The translations under genes were made by a program, and so were the position numbers. The notes below the pieces were generated by a model. It was not told the origin of the DNA. It ran no database searches and saw nothing but the letters and a program-made list of their open reading frames with translations. From Anas platyrhynchos (lineage: Eukaryota > Chordata > Aves > Anseriformes > Anatidae), in contig NC_092587.1 in assembly GCF_047663525.1 (NCBI RefSeq), positions 46,708,501 through 46,772,500 of the forward strand: a stretch of 64,000 nt of DNA, in the 5' to 3' direction. Position 1 is the stretch's first letter, and each line of letters begins with the position of its first letter. Shown in pieces: positions 46,311-60,819 of the stretch.

Positions 46311-49300
46311 GTGACTATTTAACTTTGACACATTAAAAGCAATAACTACCGAATGCTTCTGAGCAAAAAGCACTTATAATTGGATAATGGCCACAGAGCA
46401 TCAGTTGCTCGGTTGCCTAACGCCTGAAGGAAAGCACGAGAATTTTTTTCCACCCACAACCCTATTATGAAGCTGACAAGGTCCTGCTCCCTGCAATTCC
46501 CATTAATTTTACTGCTGGGCTTAGAGATTTATGACAGCTTTGTCTGACATTCGTGAGCCAGACAGGTATTGTTACATGCCGATATAACCCCGGCAGCAGC
46601 CAGGAGTTCTCCACAAATGACTGCGTCCCAGGCAGGCTGCAGCAGCACTGGAAAACTCCCGGCTTTTGTACAGGGAAATGCTAAATAAGTGAGAACCGCC
46701 CTGAACTGCAGTCTCCCTTTCCACCCCCAGGGAAGCCCTACGCATGCCAGAGAACAGGAATCGCTACTCATCCTGTGTTCAAACAGTAAGCAAGCTTAAA
46801 TCCTTAGAAATCCTTGAAGAGCTGGCAGACGATGACATGCACCAAGGACATACCATACATGTCATTTAAACCCCCTGTGATCTGGAAAAAGTCAAGCACG
46901 CACCAGTTATACTACCCAGGAACAGAGGAGGAACGAGCAGCTGGCACGCTCAACCTTCTCCTTCCAGCACTCAGTTCTCTATAGATTGAAGGATTCTTTC
47001 CTTCTTTATATAACGTCCAAAATAGAGAAAAAATAAACAGAACTAATATAGCAGCAGTAGAAGAGAAAATACCATCGGGGTTCCTGTTCACAAGGCTATC
47101 CTGGCATTTATCTGAAGCTGTTGACATATTTAAGAGCCACCTAGGCCCTGCCAGCTGGATGCCAGCATCAAGCTCGAGCAGATGACCGACATAACTTGGT
47201 GCTCCATCCTGTGGGCTGTGTGAGGTAGCAGCCGAGCATATTCTGGGTCATAGCTCTTCCAACCAGCAGCACTTTCATGGTGCGGGCACCGCCGCGCTCG
47301 CTCGCTGCCAGCTTGACACAGGCTTTGTGGGATGCTTGAAAGTCAACTGGGGTCACCTATGGAAAACCAAGGGTGCTGTGTGGTTTTACTTGTTGTGGCC
47401 AAGTGATTTTGTCCTAATGACTGCGTGCTGCTGAGCATGACCTCCAGGCCCATTCTGTCCTTCCTGCTACCTGAATGAGCACGATCTTAATAATAATGAG
47501 CCATAAAGGTTACTGGCTCATCCTTTCTATTTTGCTTAAGGAAATGAATTAGTCAGTCATCTTAAGCATTGAATAACAATAACAACAACAAAAAAGTCCT
47601 GTCAAGGGATCTACTGCATTGCCCATTATAGGCCGAGAAACAAACCTCAGGTATTAGTTCCCAGACTTTTTTAATGTGAGGGGTACACAATAAAATCCAT
47701 TTTGGCTTCCTATCATGTTGTGTGACAACAGAAGAGAGAACAAACACAGATAGTTGCCCTTACAGTGCAAACAGCCACAAAATAACACAGTTTGTACATT
47801 TTTCCCTCAGCTTTGCCTCCCTCACATTCCCAGCCTTGGAGCCCTCTGGTATCTTTACCCGCTGATACAGTGGCAGCTCTGAGCCCCGGGGAGGTGCCTC
47901 CTGGCACTGGCTGCTGGCATGTCCTTCACGCAGGACCACCAGCAGTGGTCCTTGGAGCCGTCCATCTGGGACATTCGCACGGCAGCGGTGGTGCTGGGGA
48001 CACCCTGACAGGCACCCGGGCCTTCATCATCCTGCTGCTGAGCAGGGGGACACACAGCTCTCGCTGGGCGCTGCAATGGGGACACGAAGGTGGCCTGAAC
48101 TCCTCCTGCTGCTGGGGCTCTTCTCCAGCCTGGGACTACCAAAAACAACAGGGCAGGAGAAATAAATCACATACAGGGCAGGGGGGGAATAAAGGAAGCA
48201 TGCAAAACAGACAACCACTTGAAAAAAACAGCTGTCATCATCTCACAGGAGCAGTACCAAGGGCTTGGGCACCTGAACGAGCTGAACACCCCACACAGGG
48301 CCAGGGGCTGGCTGGCTCCTGGCCGGCCCTGCTGCGGGCAGCCGAGGGCAGTGCAGGGCTCGCGGTGCTGGGTGCCAGCCAGGGCCTGCAGGGCACTGCC
48401 CACGCTCCCTGGGGGGTAGGGGATGTGCGGCCATCGGCCCACAATTTGCATTTAAAGAATTCATAAAAATTCCAGCGTCTGCGGAGTTTATAACCTTGAC
48501 ATTTTTTTATCACCCCCTGGCTTGTTTCTTTTTCCCTTTGTGACCAAACAAACCCATACAAATTAGTATTCAAAAGTATGCAATTAGCAAGCTGCTCCTG
48601 CAGCTATGTGGCTCTCCTGCCACCCGGTTTCCCAACGGTGGAAATCAACAATAAAGAACAAAGAAAAGAATTTGCTGCCTCATATTAATGACTGCTTTTG
48701 AGGACAGCATTTGTATTTTAAATGAATAGCTTGCTGAGGACAAAAAGGTCAGAACTGCAGTTTACAGTGGCGAGAGAGGAGCAAGAGGGCAGAAGAAAGG
48801 CAAAAGCTGCAAGCAGACAGGCAGAACAACATGCTTTGCTTCTGGAGAGGCTGAGACCAGCAGCCAGCCACTCTGAGGCCATGCATTTAGGGATCAAAAT
48901 ATGGGCATGGTCCCATGAAGTGCTGGGGAGGGTGGTGGGAGTGGAGCACACTCATCTCCCAGTCAAATGAATGAGCACTGTGGCACACAGCATGGTTTGG
49001 AAGCACTCAGCCCAAAGGTGCTGCTCAGATCCCCTCAAAATCCCTTCCTTCTATGAAGCCACAGAGATCCATCTACCTACATGTAGAAATTTTTCATCAG
49101 TGCTCGGCTCCAATGCCCTGAACACACTCTGCCCCCTGAGACATTGTCTGTGGGTGTGCAATAAAGACCCTGCCAAGATCCAGCAAGAAAGTTGGTGCTT
49201 ATATGTGGAGTACAGCTACCTGGGAATGTGTCCTTTACTACCTTAACTTCTTCATATTGTCTAAAGGTAATGTGAATTGAGAAACCCAAATGAAACATTA

Positions 49301-52300
49301 TTCTGGTTCACGTTATACCGTGAAACTCCAGGCTTTATCTGTGGGCATCTGTCAGGAGATGATCTCAACCTGCTGGCTCTTGAAATGTGCAAGCATGGAT
49401 CCAAGCATGATCCAGCATGGGAATATTTTAACCTATAATATGCAATGAGAATGAAATAGCCATACCACATGTGGTGGCAAAGCCAGCTGGAGAGGAAAGC
49501 TGAGGTCTCTGAATGGGTTGTAGGATGCCCCAAGGTGGACACCTGTTGTGGTGGGTGCAGACTGTGCAGTTAAGGCTGGCTGATCGCCAGCTTCTGCAAA
49601 GGCCCGGAGAGGACCATGTGGCTTCTCCAAGTGCAAGGGGTTGTGCCACTCATCCTTCCACAGCACTCCAGGATAAAGCAGGCCCATGACCCCCCAGGCC
49701 ATAGAAACTGGCTGGATGTCTGCAACAGGGCCATGAAGCTCTAGTGAGGGCTGGACCATCAGCAAAAGCACCCTGATGCACTGCAGGGGAGGGCAAAATC
49801 CACCCATCTTGGGCCACCCTTGGAGGACGGAGGTCCCTTTTGTCGCTGGTTCACTCCAGCACTGACTCCAGGGCAAAGCTTTTCAGGAAAAATTAGGATA
49901 TGCTAAAGCTGACTGACTGCTGAGCTCTCTTATTTACTGTAATAAGAAGTAGAATAACATTTAATTAAGTGCATGTTTCTGCCAATGCAACAAGCCCCTA
50001 CCTGTGATTGTGTGTGAAGCACAGATGGCCTAAAGGCATAGTACCTGAAGGAGAAATTCCAGTCCCTTGAATAACATATTAACATTTTTAGCATACATTC
50101 AAAGCATTTAATGCAGTAGGAGAAACATGTGTTCTGGTCTCGGTGTCCTTGATAAGAGACAAGAAGGAAGACTGTAGCTTTTGACCAGAGTCTTGGTACA
50201 CATCCCTTTTTGAAATGTTAGAGCCAAGAAAGCAAGCAGAAAATCATCTGGAAAATGTGGCTGACCATGCAAGGAAATGAACCTTTCAAACCAGACCAGT
50301 TCTGAACCTACTCCTGGAAAGAGTGACTGCAAAACTACGAGCCAGATGAAACCAGTCCTCTGCCACCCTGACCCCCACCCCAGTGCTGCTGCTGCAGCTG
50401 AATCACCCAGTGGCTCAGAGCTGCTGGCACCAGGCTTGAGAGTCTCCCCGGCCTCTTTCTAGGCAATTTGGCACTGTGTGAAAAAAAAAATCTTAGACTA
50501 GGAAAAGGAGTAGCTAAAAAATTATCGCTTTAAATAGGTGTTCTCAAGGTACGTATTAGTTCCTGTTTTGGCCCTGCTTTTTAAATTCAGGCAACCTTAA
50601 AATCACGACTCATTTCAGACATGCACAAATCAGTAGGAGCAAGGTGTGTCGGTACAGTTAAACCACCTGCAGAGTACAACTTGCAGAGATGACTTAGTTT
50701 TTGCCTTTTTTTCTGTGCTCGTGCAAAGGTTTTGCCAAGCTACAGCCCAGATGCCTGACCATAACACCCCTAAATACTCTGCATAAACTGTGTTGAAGTT
50801 CAGCAAAACAAATTTGCCTGGCACAAACAGGAGAAGGGAGGCAGGAATTCTTGAAAAGGCTAATCATGTCTCAGACTTGAACTATTTTTTGCTCTTCTAG
50901 CTGGGAAATCATTCTGCTTTAAAAGTGCAGGCAGAGAGATGATGAAGACTTTTATTTTTTTTATCAGCCTAGGAAACAGTGGATGTGCATAAATTTTGTT
51001 CTGCTTCGGTGGCTTAGAAAACCCATTTAACCCCTTTTTTGTGTGTGCGTAGGTGAGCTTCACACTTTGAGACTGGAAAATAAAAAGGTTGCTGGCCTCT
51101 GCTTGCACCATGAGACTTGGTAGTATTATGGAGATGGAGACACCTGGCCTGCACCCATTTTACTCCGTGTTGCAGTAATGTGAATGATACACATTTGCAG
51201 TGTATAAATAGTGGACTTAGTGCTCCCACTCCGCTTGCATGAATAAGTCTTTTAAGCTCCCCTGCCCTTTCTGCCCCACAGCTGCATAGAGGAATAAAGA
51301 AAAGGCCTGATTATATTTGTGGTGGCTAAAATTAAAGGCCCATGCTAAACCTGGTAAAATAAGCCTTCACGCTTGTTCCCTATCACTTTCTGCTCCTTAA
51401 ATCCTTCAGCTGCGGCTCCGCAACCTAATGGGAGAAGACTTTTGGGAGAATGTCAAACAGCAGCGGGGCATTTGCCAGATGTGGTGCCAAAGCCATCCGA
51501 GCCTCCCCTCTCCTGCCCCCGCTGGAGGTGCCCCCTCCAACCCCAGAGCTCCCACCTCTCCTCCTCAGCTCTCCTTTATCCCCCCTCCCTGGGTGTTTTG
51601 GGGAGAGCAGCCCATGGCCCCTTCCTCTCCCTTGCTTTGTCCCCAGCAGGGAATGCAAGGCCTGTGCACAGCCTGGCCCTGTGAAAGACGCGCTCAGAGG
51701 GGGACCGGCAGCCATCTTCAGGAAGACCGCACAGGGCAGCCCTGAGCTGAGGAAGGCATGCGGCCTCCCTCGACTGTGGCCTTGCTGCCAAGACACACTC
51801 CTACATCTTCCCTGCAGCTTCCAAAAAGCACAGTCCTGGAGCTGGCCTGAGGGAGTGGGTCCATGGGGCAGCGTCCAACTCAGAGCTGCACCTTATCTAC
51901 AGATACTGGACTCCTTTGTGCTGTACCCATCCTCTCCCCAGGAGTTTGCTTTGATTTCTGTTGTGGAGTGGGAGAAACAGCAGGGGGTGGACCTACAGCT
52001 TGGTGCCCTCAGTCACCCATAAAGTCAAGAGAGTCAAAAAAAAGAGTCAAAGTTACCCATAAGAGTCAAAATTAGGGGCTGAAGGGCACAGCAGGGAAGG
52101 TGCCAGAAGGGAGTGAGATGGACACCCTCATCATCCCTCTGAAACTCTCAGAAACACACAGCTTCCACAGCCTGCTTCAAACTCAGGCATTAAGAGATTT
52201 AGACACCTAATGGCTGATTGAGCTCTTTGCAGCTTTGACAGGTGCCCAGTGCTGCCATCTGCATCCTTCCCCCACAACTCCTCCAAATACTTTCAGTTTA

Positions 52301-53616
52301 GTGCCTGATTCCAGCATATCCATCTGCCTCATAAACCTTTCCTTTTGCAAACTCACGAGAGTCAGAAGTTTCTGTAGACACCTGGTCGGTAGCACACTCC
52401 TGGCCACAAGCCTTAGCATGACTCTGAGGTGCTCAGCTCCCTGTCAGAGGAGCACAAAATAAGTTCAGCCCAATTTTTTATGTTATTCCATTAATTCCTT
52501 GGGAGATGAGACCATCTCAGTGGGCAGACAAAGACCCAGCACTAACACAATGCTGCTTCATCTTTTCTATGCTTACTGTCATTACAGCAGAAATTTTCCT
52601 GCTTTGCTAAAGGGATTAAAAATATCAGTATCCAGGCACTAAGAATTAAGAAAATATGGGTTAAAAAAGCCATGCAGTTGGGTCTTCTTTTGAAATGTCT
52701 GTACAAACATACAAATGATTAGCACACAGAGATCAAACCTTTAACAGTAGTAAATAAGAAAATGGACTTGGCACTTTTTCTTAGACTAAAATGTTATGAA
52801 TGTAGTGAAGTTTATTTGTAGGCAAAGACATTATCATAAAAATAAATAGGTAAATAAATAGAACATAACCTTTTAAACCAGTCAGATATCTGGAATCATA
52901 ATTTCGTCTTTCCTCATTAACAAACATCAGCAAATTTGTGATGTAGCCATCAATATTAGAAGTGTCGGGTACAGTGGCTTCTTTGTGAATGAATGTGCTT
53001 TCTCTGAGAACTGGACCGCTGGTAATTAATTATCTCAGTGTCTTTGATCTATTTACTCCGCACATATTTCATCTGTTTTGGTTTGTTACTTGCATTTCAA
53101 TGATCTCACATTAAGGACTAATTCCTTCAGTTGGGAAAATTGCTTTTCCCTTTCCCATGGGAGCATGCCAGTGAACTAGCTGCTCCTCCGAGATGACAGA
53201 TCCATTTTTTACTTCTGTGAGCATGACTGCACTGATTTAAGGAATCTGCCCGAATACAGCTGAGGAATGTTGTTTGCTCTTAGGAAGCCTCTGCGTGCAT
53301 TTATAGCCAACTGCAGACTCCCATTTGACTGTGAAGCTATTGGCTCACTCTCTCACTTTGAGTCTCAATTTTAAAGGTAAAATGGCAGACAGAGATGACA
53401 AAGAATCACTGTCATTAAAGATTTTCTTTTGCTCATCAAAAGCAAGATCACCTCTATTTCTAACTATTGGCTAAACCTTAACTGTATTTAACAAGAGTAA
53501 AAATTACAGTAAGACTCAGTACATATTTGACTGACGTCAGATTTTCCCAATAATTTTATTAAATTTTCATGTTGTGTCTTTGAACTCAAAATAAAAGAAT
53601 TGCACCTTTTTTTAAC

Positions 53617-53640
53617 TTTTTTTTTTTTTTTGGGGGGGGG
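53617..53640. repeat. T15-G9 homopolymer junction
   Basis: T15 followed directly by G9. Confidence 0.9.
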
Positions 53641-53906
53641 TGTCATATTAGACAAAATACCAATGCTGATGGCATGGGGGTGAAATAGCATTTTCTCCTA
53701 CCCTCCCCAAAATTTTGAAATCCATGTAGAGTATTTTTCAGTATTAGTGTCAGAAGAGGCTATGACATTTTTGATTCCCTCCTCCCACAGGCAGCTATTT
53801 CTGCATATCTGGTGCTTTATCTTTAATAATTTATGTTATTACATTATATGTGATAGTAAAAGTAGACTTAAGGAGAGAATATTGATTTTGTTTGTTTCTG
53901 TTCTAT

Positions 53907-53966
53907 AAAAAAAAAAAAAAAAAAAAAAAGAACAAAAACAACAACAACAACAACAACAAAAACACA
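53907..53966. repeat. A23 followed by (AAC)n
   Basis: A poly-A run followed by about eight AAC units. No retrogene body is recognised upstream. Confidence 0.92.
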
Positions 53967-55940
53967 CTTTAACTGGAACTACCAAAACCAAATCTAAGCT
54001 AATTTTGTGTCAGAAAACTATGGCAGAGCCCAGCTCTATCTGTCTATAACCCTGCCTGTTTCTTACTAAAATCCTGCCTCAAAGTTAGCTCCAGGTTGAA
54101 CTAGAGTGGAGAGGCTGAGTCCAAGACAAGGAAAATCTAAGGGCATGTTAACGGAAGAGAGGTTTTACATCATGTCACTGCAAGAGAGGGACTGCTGGAC
54201 TCTGCAGACGATGCTGATGTACAGGGTGAGCACCGGGAGCAGAGCACTCACCAGGCAGGCATACCCTGTGCAGGAAACACCATCAGGCTTCACATACTTC
54301 CATGCCTGAGCAGCTGGGGGAACACATACAGCCCAGAGGTTCATCGTCAAATATTTGTAAGACAGGACAAATCCAGAATCAGCAACTTAAACTGCCAGAT
54401 TTCACTGTCCTGGCTAAAGGACATCATTAATTTATGCAGTAGCACTTATCTAGCAAACACACACCTAAGGTTGCAGTGATTGTGTCAGATTCACCAGAGC
54501 TTTATTTTCTTAAAACCTAAATTGTATCCAAAGTGGTTCTACGGTGTTTTAGGTGCACAGGTACTGTTCTCCAACATCAGTGGTCAAACTCGCCCAGTGC
54601 GTGCTCAAACTTCCTTGCTCAGTAGGTTCAATAACATCACAAGGAGCTATTGCAGCTTTCCCAGCCTGATGGTCTTTTATAGCACAGCCCAGAGGACACA
54701 GCTCTTTGATTTCTATGAGATCAATTCATATCCTGGAGCTGGAAGCCAAAGCTTTGGTTTCCTGCCCTTGGGTGCTACTGTGATTTGAACATTGAACCTG
54801 CTCCTGTGCTCCAGTATCAGTCACCAGCTGGCTCTAGAGTTGTCTCCCTCAGTTGTTCTTCTTTCAGAAGAGGCTGAGAAGGATTATTTTTATCCTTCAG
54901 GGTGATACTGGGACACAACAACATTTGCTCTCTCTTCATTTTTTATTGAATGAACAGCTGCCCCTAAGCTGTGCTATGAAACAAATGTATTTGTTTGAGC
55001 TAACAAAAGCATGAAATGTACCCTGTATTTGATAAAGAGCATAGAGAAAGGATGTTTTTGCCTCTGAAAGTTTTGGGTTTGGGCTGAGCCACCAGAATGC
55101 TCAAGCAACGGAGAGAGGAAGATGTGATATCACACCAGGACTCACAGCTCTGGAGCTGAAGCTCAGGGTTGCTGAAGCCAGCTTCAGGGTTGTGCTCTCT
55201 GCTGGCTGCCCCACCAGTCCCTCAGCAACACCTCGGGAGGCAGCAGCTTCCACAGCTCTAATCTTTTCTCTTGGATTTACCTACATTTTGTGCCAGGGAA
55301 TTGGGCAAGAATGGCAACCAAGGGCTGAATTGTATTATGTATCTGACTGAAAGAGCGGCATCATCAATTTAAGGAGCTCTGCAAGAGGTAGCCAGTGAAC
55401 GACGCTGTGGGAAGTATCCAGCATCCATTTATCAGGGGCTTATGCTTAGGGGGGGCAAGTGCCTTGCCCAGCTCCACAGGAAAACAAGTCTGGACTTAAG
55501 GAGGATGAGATTTTCTCTTCCAGACCCCAGCACTCAGCCTAGCAGCAGGCAGCCTTTCAAAGTCCTGCACCAGGCTGAGTTTTTCTTTTCCGACATCAGA
55601 GATTATGTGCACTGGGAAAAACTCAGCAGGGACTAGCAGGCTAGTGGTTGCCAGCCTGCTTTTGGCAGGACTCAGCCTCCTTGCCAGGGAGCAAGACCTG
55701 AGAGATCCTTACAAACATTTCTCTGAAGTACCACAGTAGACCACATAATTTTCCTGTGAAGAGACAATTCCAGCCCCATGTTCCTAGTATGAGAATATGA
55801 CTGTACAAACTTGAGTCTCTTCCCTCTGACTCCTGAGTTCAAGACTCAGACATCACTTTATTTCTCTTCCAGGAAAGGAGGAACTCATTGTATTTACTGT
55901 AAATGCTCCCCTTTCACAATCATTCTATGCAACCAATTAC

Positions 55941-55960
55941 AAAAAAAAAAAAAAAAAAAA
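55941..55960. repeat. A20 homopolymer
   Basis: Uninterrupted A run. Confidence 0.92.
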
Positions 55961-56104
55961 TCCCTCTAAAGTTAAAGTTAAGGCTTTGTTTTGAGATAAA
56001 TAATTTTATTATTTTTTTTTTTAAATAAAAAATTGTCTGCACAAGATAACTTATTGTGCGGTTATCTCAGGCTGCCCTCTTATGGCAGAATGTTAAACTG
56101 TAGC

Positions 56105-56151
56105 TTTCTTTTTTATTATTATTTTTTATTTTATTTTATTTTTATTATTTT
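56105..56151. repeat. TTTTA/TTA-rich tract
   Basis: Irregular TTTTA and TTA units over about 47 bp. Confidence 0.85.
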
Positions 56152-59100
56152 CAAATGTTTTGCAAGCTTGGTTGTTGAAAACTCTTGTCTTAAAAATTAC
56201 TGAACAATTACTGAACGTCGGAGAAGGCCTGACCACAAAAGTGCATCTCTCATTTAGGAAGAATGTGGCTGATGGTCTCCAAACTCTGCGGGACTTTCTC
56301 AAAGCCCAGGGACAGCTGCTGATGAAGCTTTGCTGAAGCTGTGGACAAACTCTCCCCTGCTGTAGAAAGCCCCAGCAAACCAGGGCAGCAACATTGCTGG
56401 CCGCTGAGATGATCCTAGAGGCTGTCTCACCTGGCTGCAGATAAGCCTGTGGCTGTGAGAGAGCTCAGCACGTGTTAGCAACCCCAGGGCAGCCTGCAGC
56501 CTCCTGCCCAGCCCCACAAAGCTGCTCAGCCCACTTGGGTCCTGGCTGCTCCTCCCCAGGCACCCATTGCACCCCCACACGTGGGACTGGGATGGGGTTG
56601 CAAGTGAGGAGGGTGACGATACAAAGCAGTTTTTCACCATTTTAGTGCAGAGGGGAGGAATTGGTCGAATCTATGGCTGCTCAATGTCCATTCAATGTGC
56701 AAACACTTAAAAATAATTAAAAAGTGATCCCTTACTTGAAACACTCTCTGAACCATAATAAATGGTAGAGAGAAGACTGCAGACCATGCTTTTGCCATCA
56801 CCTAAGCCCTCATGGTCCATGCTGTGGTGCCTGCCTGGACAGATGGAGCCTTGCAGTGGTGGCATCCTCACACCTCACGTTCTTCGGGTCTGAGGGCTGT
56901 TACTCTTGACTTTGAAACATTCCCACCAGAGGTGAAGTCTTGCAGCATCTCCCGGCTTTTCTGAACACACCCACTAGAGGACAGCAGGATCGCAACGTAG
57001 CCAGCTGTTTGTCACAGCCAGGCATCTATGGCTGGTGCGCTCATGTGTGTATAAATACATCAAAAAGAGAAGAAAGTGGCCTGTATGTGTGACTGCAAGT
57101 AACTGGTGAATCGAGTGACACTTTGTCAGTAAGGCCTGGCTCAGGGCTGCCCCAGGAAAATGCAGTTCTTTTGCTCATTTGGGGCTTACTTTGTAAAGAA
57201 GCCAAAAAAAAATTTGCCCAAAGTGGTACCAGCTCAAGACACCAGTTGTTTCTTTTAGGACAGTGCCCTAGGTCTTCTGTAGGTGTGTGACTATGAAATG
57301 GGCCAAGGACTTTGCCTGTAGCATACAGACCCAAGCAAAATGTTCAGACACCCAGGACCATAGGGGCAGCGCTGCTTGTGATACCAGTGACCTGGAGGAA
57401 AACCCTGTCTTTCATTTCCAACACATCAGAGCCATGGTTATTTAATGCACAGATATATTTACATCCTCCCAGAGACCAACAGACTGATGTAGAGCAACAA
57501 CTTCTGCTCTGATGCAGGGACATCTATCGACCGCACAGCAGTACAACCTCTGGAAAGAGTTATTCCCTCTCACAGATGATTTATATATAGCGATAGGTGG
57601 AGCAGGTGAACACATATTTTAGTCATTGACATATTTTGCAGTCCCATTTGGCTCCTGGCTGTAAGTGTACATTGCCTTGCCTGAGTTATGAAGTCTTGAC
57701 ATGACCGCTTTTATTTAATTAGTCAGTCTGGAAAAGCAATACCTTAGGCTTTTGATTTCTAAACCAGGAGTAGCATCTGGTTTATGCATTTCAGTCCTGC
57801 AAGGAGCGAGGAAGGAGAGCATTTATAGCACCAAACAACAATTTAAAACTTTTCTAAGGATTTGGCATGAGAAACAGTTACATTGCATAAATGTCAGCAG
57901 AACATCTTCCTTTGAAAGATTATAAACAAGAAACCACTGAGTTGCCAGGAAGCCAAAATTCCAAGTATTAAACCACTAAGGAAGCAAAATAAATAAAGGT
58001 CTGGCTCCTTTGTAATGAGGGGGTGCCCTGCTGCGAGAGCTGTCCCCACCAGCAGATACCTGCTCCTGCTCTCTTGCTCATTCCTTGGCCAGGGAAATGG
58101 GTTGGTGCACTGCTGCCGTGCAACCCACAGGGACCTGCAGTCGGTCGTTTCTCTTCCCCAGCCGTCTGTTTTCCTGTGCACAAGGTGGAGATGATAATCA
58201 TCAGTTTTACTGCCTTTATCCATCTTGGATGATGGATTGAACGAGCGTGGGGGCTTTTATGGGTTCTGCTCTGCTTGCGCAGGGAATGTAACATTTCAGC
58301 CTCTGCTTTCCAGGCCCTCGGCTTTGGGATGTGCAGTCCAGGCTCCAGCCCCACAAGGCACCCCAGAACCAGCAGCAGGTTTGAGCAGGACATTGCCCCT
58401 GGGAGCCTTTCGAAAGCTCCAATGCCACCCTGGGGCTCCTGCAGGCACAGTAGCAGAGGTACAGGCCGTGTTGTGACTTTCCCCAGCTGCTTTCCTCCCC
58501 CATGGCAGCATGATGTGTGTCTCTCTCCCTTTCCCCTTGACAGAGAGGCTGGCAGCCCTCGGTGGTGTCCAGGCCTGCCTGCTTCTCCAGGGAAAGGGCT
58601 CCACATAAAGAAAGTCAAACAAGGCTTTTAAATCACTGAAAATGTGAAATACGTGACATTGTTCCTTGGTTTCCATTCTCTTCCTGGTGTCAGTGACCCA
58701 CGTCTCACACTTTTGACACTAACATCCCGGGCTGGAAGGAAACACGCAGCCAGCAAAGCAGCACGCAAGCACTCGCTTGAAAGGAAAGGTGTTACCTCAC
58801 GTCTCAGAAACCGTTTCCAAGTGGAGCCTTTCCAAACCTATCCCAAAGCACAGAGAGCACGGGGCAGGCAGCATAGCCCCACACATAAGCCCTAAATTCA
58901 AGACAGGCCAACTCAGTGCAGTGCAGCTGCTGCTTGCAGCTTGCCCTTGCTCCAGGCTAACCTCTCCTCCGCTACGGGCCTGGTGCAGGCCCAGCCTCAC
59001 CCCGACGCTCAGGGATGTGCAGCCTTCTCACTCACACCAACTTTTACATTAACCAAGATTAACCAGAAAGACAGTATCATTTCCCCATGAAATTAAAAGA

Positions 59101-59502
59101 TTGAAAACCCTGCTCCAAAGGAAGCCTGCAAGACCTCACCAGGCACCAGGGAGCAGGAGCGGTAGCTGCAGCTGAGGGCCCATAGGGGTCAGTTCATACC
59201 AGAGAAAAAAAGGGCAAAGTCAGGATTTCATAAAGAATGCTGGCTGGTGTTTAACAAAATTGCATGGGAAAAGAAAGAAAAAAAAAAGATAATCACAAGT
59301 ATTTTTAAATTTAAAAATAGTGCTGTTAACTGAGGACACCCTCTAAAAAAAAAGTGGATGTGTTTGCAGCCACATTGGCTCCTTTGTTTCCCATACAACA
59401 GCCTGGATGTCTTTGCAAATGCCCACAGACTCCTGCTGTTTTACCTTTCACTTTAAATGACTTCATTTTAAAGCTGTTCACTGTGGTTGCCTTCCTTCCA
59501 CC

Positions 59503-59504
<2 letters not shown>

Positions 59505-59543
<39 letters not shown>
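59505..59543. repeat. A39 homopolymer
   Basis: The longest pure run in the window. No AATAAA or recognisable gene body lies upstream, so a processed retrocopy is not supported. Confidence 0.93.
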
Positions 59544-59545
<2 letters not shown>

Positions 59546-60819
59546 ACAGTGGTCACCCCTGGAAAGCCCCAGCACTTATCAGCAGTTACCACAGCGTTTA
59601 AGGCCCTTGTACACTGCAATTCTGCAATTCACTGTGTGGGAGCAGATCAGCAAGTCTGTGTGATGTCGTGTCCCCCCCACACCCCAATCATGCCCAAGAT
59701 ACCACAGCATCTATAATTGGAGCAGGAAATGCCTGTGGCATTGCCCTGGTGAGCACCACAAACAATTTCCTTTCTACTGCTGCTTGCAGAAGCTGCTGCT
59801 GACATACCCAAGGAATTAGGTTTTCTTTTTGGGCCTAGCTGGGTTGCAAGAGCAGTGTTTTTTCCTCCACCTTTCTCCCTACTTTGCTGCTTGAACGGTG
59901 ATTTTTTTTTTCCTTGTTTTTCATTTATTTTGAATGTCTCAGTGGAGGGACCGTCCTTTTGTCCTACAGGTGCAGTACCTATGGCTGTGGGGCACCAGTC
60001 CCTGGTGGGCACAAAGGCAAGATAACTGTCCTGGGTTAGCAGTGTCCATCCTGCCATGAGGCTGAAGAGCAAGCACTGACCACCCACCACAGCACTGCAA
60101 ACCCACTCACCATCAGGCTGGCTCTGCAAGTCACAAAGGTTAAAGCTGACTTGTGAAGAGGCCTCCAGTGCGTATCAGTGACCCCCGAGCAGACAGCAAC
60201 AGTAGAAGGCGTAGGTTGTACAGGAGAACAACCTTGTAGTGTAGGAGTTATCCCTCTATTTCCTAGTTTAAGCTCTAGGAAAAGATGTTGGTTGGTTTGT
60301 TTAATATCCCCAAAGATGTCCTTTTCATAAAGATTAAGCCCCTGAAATGTAAGATAAAAGTAACACTGTCTTGTTCTCACCCCAGACTGCACCATCAAGT
60401 TCACAGTGTTGGCTTTCATGAGCCAGACTGCAGAGAAGACCATGCAATCACAGGCCCTGTGACCACTTTGGGGAGCAGATAAGCTGCAAGCAGAGGTATG
60501 AGCAGAATCCCAGCTCCTGATTCCCAGGGCCCCAAGGGAGAAATGGAGAACAGCAGGACTAGATGGGCCCCCAGGAAACCCTGAACAGAGGCAGCAGTAA
60601 ACCACTACCAGATCTGCTCTGATACAAATTAATCTTTTTTATTTATATTTTTTAATTCAATGGCAGCAAGTCCATAAACAGTCACTACATTGCACCTCCT
60701 CAGCTAGCACTGGTTTGGCCAGCTTGGAGGGAAACACCAGTCTCATCTGTCTCTGCCCCATGAGAGCTTCAGGGACCTGGGATGGTGCCTACCAGGGTGT
60801 TATTGAGGAGATGCTCGCA

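Larger units (their letters stand above)
46311..60819. other. Intergenic desert, no gene recognised
   Basis: Long AT-rich DNA without recognisable exons on either strand. It contains a T15-G9 junction (53617-53640), A23 plus (AAC)n (53907-53966), A20 (55941-55960), a TTTTA-rich tract (about 56105-56151) and A39 (59505-59543). A perfect cAMP-response element TGACGTCA lies at 53532. Confidence 0.55.

Noticed and set aside
49100-49260. LTR-like segment with AATAAA at about 49160 and nearby CCTG-rich sequence
   Set aside because: No paired repeat, target-site duplication, primer-binding site or internal retroviral sequence could be identified.
54165-54350. Short - strand frame with a hydrophobic stretch resembling a membrane segment
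   Set aside because: Only 61 codons, no recognised family and no flanking exon signals.
59400-59543. A39 run considered as the tail of a processed retrogene
   Set aside because: No polyadenylation signal or recognisable gene body precedes it.
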